A stretch of 64,000 bases of DNA. Origin: Flaviramulus basaltis (GTDB taxonomy: Bacteria; Bacteroidota; Bacteroidia; Flavobacteriales; Flavobacteriaceae). The notes under the pieces were generated by a model. That model was not told the DNA's origin, did not search any database, and saw only the letters and a list, made by a program, of their open reading frames with translations. Below are positions 63,736 to 64,000 of the stretch, piece after piece. The stretch lies in contig NZ_FPKV01000001.1 in the NCBI RefSeq assembly GCF_900114265.1, forward strand, positions 868,001 to 932,000. The letters are read 5' to 3'. The first letter of the stretch is position 1. Each line of letters begins with the position of its first letter. Made by a program: the position numbers and the translations under genes.

Positions 63736-64000
63736 CTATATATTTATGTCCAATGGATTTTTATAAGGCGAAATGTATGGTTCAAGTTTAAAAGGCTTTT
63801 CAAAACTTAATTCTCCATTATTCCAATAAACTTTATAGTTTTCCCCTTCACAGGTTTGTAGATGTTTCCCGTCTTCATCATGTCCAGTAATGCGAGTGCA
63901 TTCAAAAATCATGCGTTCAAAAGATACAGCTTCCTTTACTTCCTTAATAAATAATGCTTTAGCTGTTTTTTTTGTATCTTGTGCCTGTCCGTTCAAAGAC
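63736..64000 (-). CDS. Unknown element protein, 5' end beyond window
   Basis: The frame is open to the right edge of the window, so the true start may lie outside; a TTG at 63996 is the only candidate start seen. The visible part (about 86 residues) has FERMIFECTRITGHDEDGKH and KVYWNNGELSFEKPF. No family is recognised. Its stop is 4 nt before repA, so the two are probably co-transcribed. Confidence 0.55.
   Translation of the reverse strand, partial: SLNGQAQDTKKTAKALFIKEVKEAVSFERMIFECTRITGHDEDGKHLQTCEGENYKVYWNNGELSFEKPFKLEPYISPYKNPLDINI

Larger units (their letters stand above)
59364..64000. mobile_element. One end of a second mobile element at tRNA-Ala
   Basis: From the tRNA-Ala to the window end the genes are accessory: a TA pair, an ExoVII-like TM protein, a DUF5681-like protein, an origin-like repeat region and a RepA-like ATPase. 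They all face the tRNA on the minus strand. Tandem 11-mers lie near the tRNA end. The integrase and the other att copy must be beyond the window, so the element call rests on gene content and position. Confidence 0.7.

Overview
The window looks like chromosome of a marine-type member of the Flavobacteriaceae (Bacteroidetes). It is AT-rich, has -7 boxes of the TAnnTTTG type (for example TATATTTG), lacks clear Shine-Dalgarno sites, and carries a SusC/SusD pair, a LytS/LytTR pair and a PID-CTERM small protein. Most core proteins read as ordinary flavobacterial housekeeping proteins. I cannot fix the genus from the sequence alone.

Layout. 1-8617: tail of an outer-membrane beta-barrel protein, a LytS/LytTR two-component pair, lepA, dusB, a LolC/E-type permease, rbfA and methylmalonyl-CoA epimerase. 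8667-16003: a tRNA(CAT) gene whose 3' end is the attachment site of a compact 7.2-kb integrative element. The element is bounded by a perfect 33-bp direct repeat and carries a tyrosine integrase, an excisionase-like HTH protein, an HUH rolling-circle Rep with iterons upstream, and cargo. The cargo is an unrecognised three-gene cassette, a NERD-domain protein with an unknown partner, and an Fe-S uracil-DNA-glycosylase-like protein. 16087-24999: core genes again (ribE, pdxA, the YceD-rpmF-fabH-accB-accC fatty-acid cluster, an FAD oxidoreductase, mtgA and a Gre-like protein). 24994-31786: an ABC ATPase and a complete RND efflux operon. 31936-43774: prolyl oligopeptidase, asd, mscL, alr, tdk, rsmI, a small-membrane-protein patch with a decayed gene, an AhpD-like protein, a dipeptide epimerase and a PLP enzyme. 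43809-50036: SusD, SusC and a PBP4-type DacB. 50204-59284: OsmC, RecJ, MFS, LpxH, QueD, MATE, GNAT and UspA proteins. 59290-64000: tRNA-Ala(GGC) followed by one end of a second mobile element that runs off the window. That end has a Panacea-type toxin/antitoxin pair, a membrane-anchored exonuclease VII-like protein, a DUF5681-like protein, an origin-like repeat region and a RepA-like AAA ATPase.

How the genes fit together. Several blocks are functional units. These are the acetyl-CoA carboxylase/FabH cluster driven from a promoter upstream of yceD-rpmF; the adaptor-pump-outer-membrane-channel efflux operon; and the L-Ala-D/L-Glu epimerase, PLP enzyme, SusCD and DacB cluster, which together suggest uptake and processing of peptidoglycan-derived peptides (inference). 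Both mobile elements use tRNA 3' ends, and both have short tandem repeats just inside the attachment core that look like integrase arm sites.

The most promising unknown biology is the 8896-10311 cassette (beta-rich protein, wHTH/zinc protein, two-TM protein), the Fe-S UDG-like protein beside the integrase, and the truncated TM-anchored ExoVII-like protein at 60973-61974. All functional proposals for these are inference from family, size and context.
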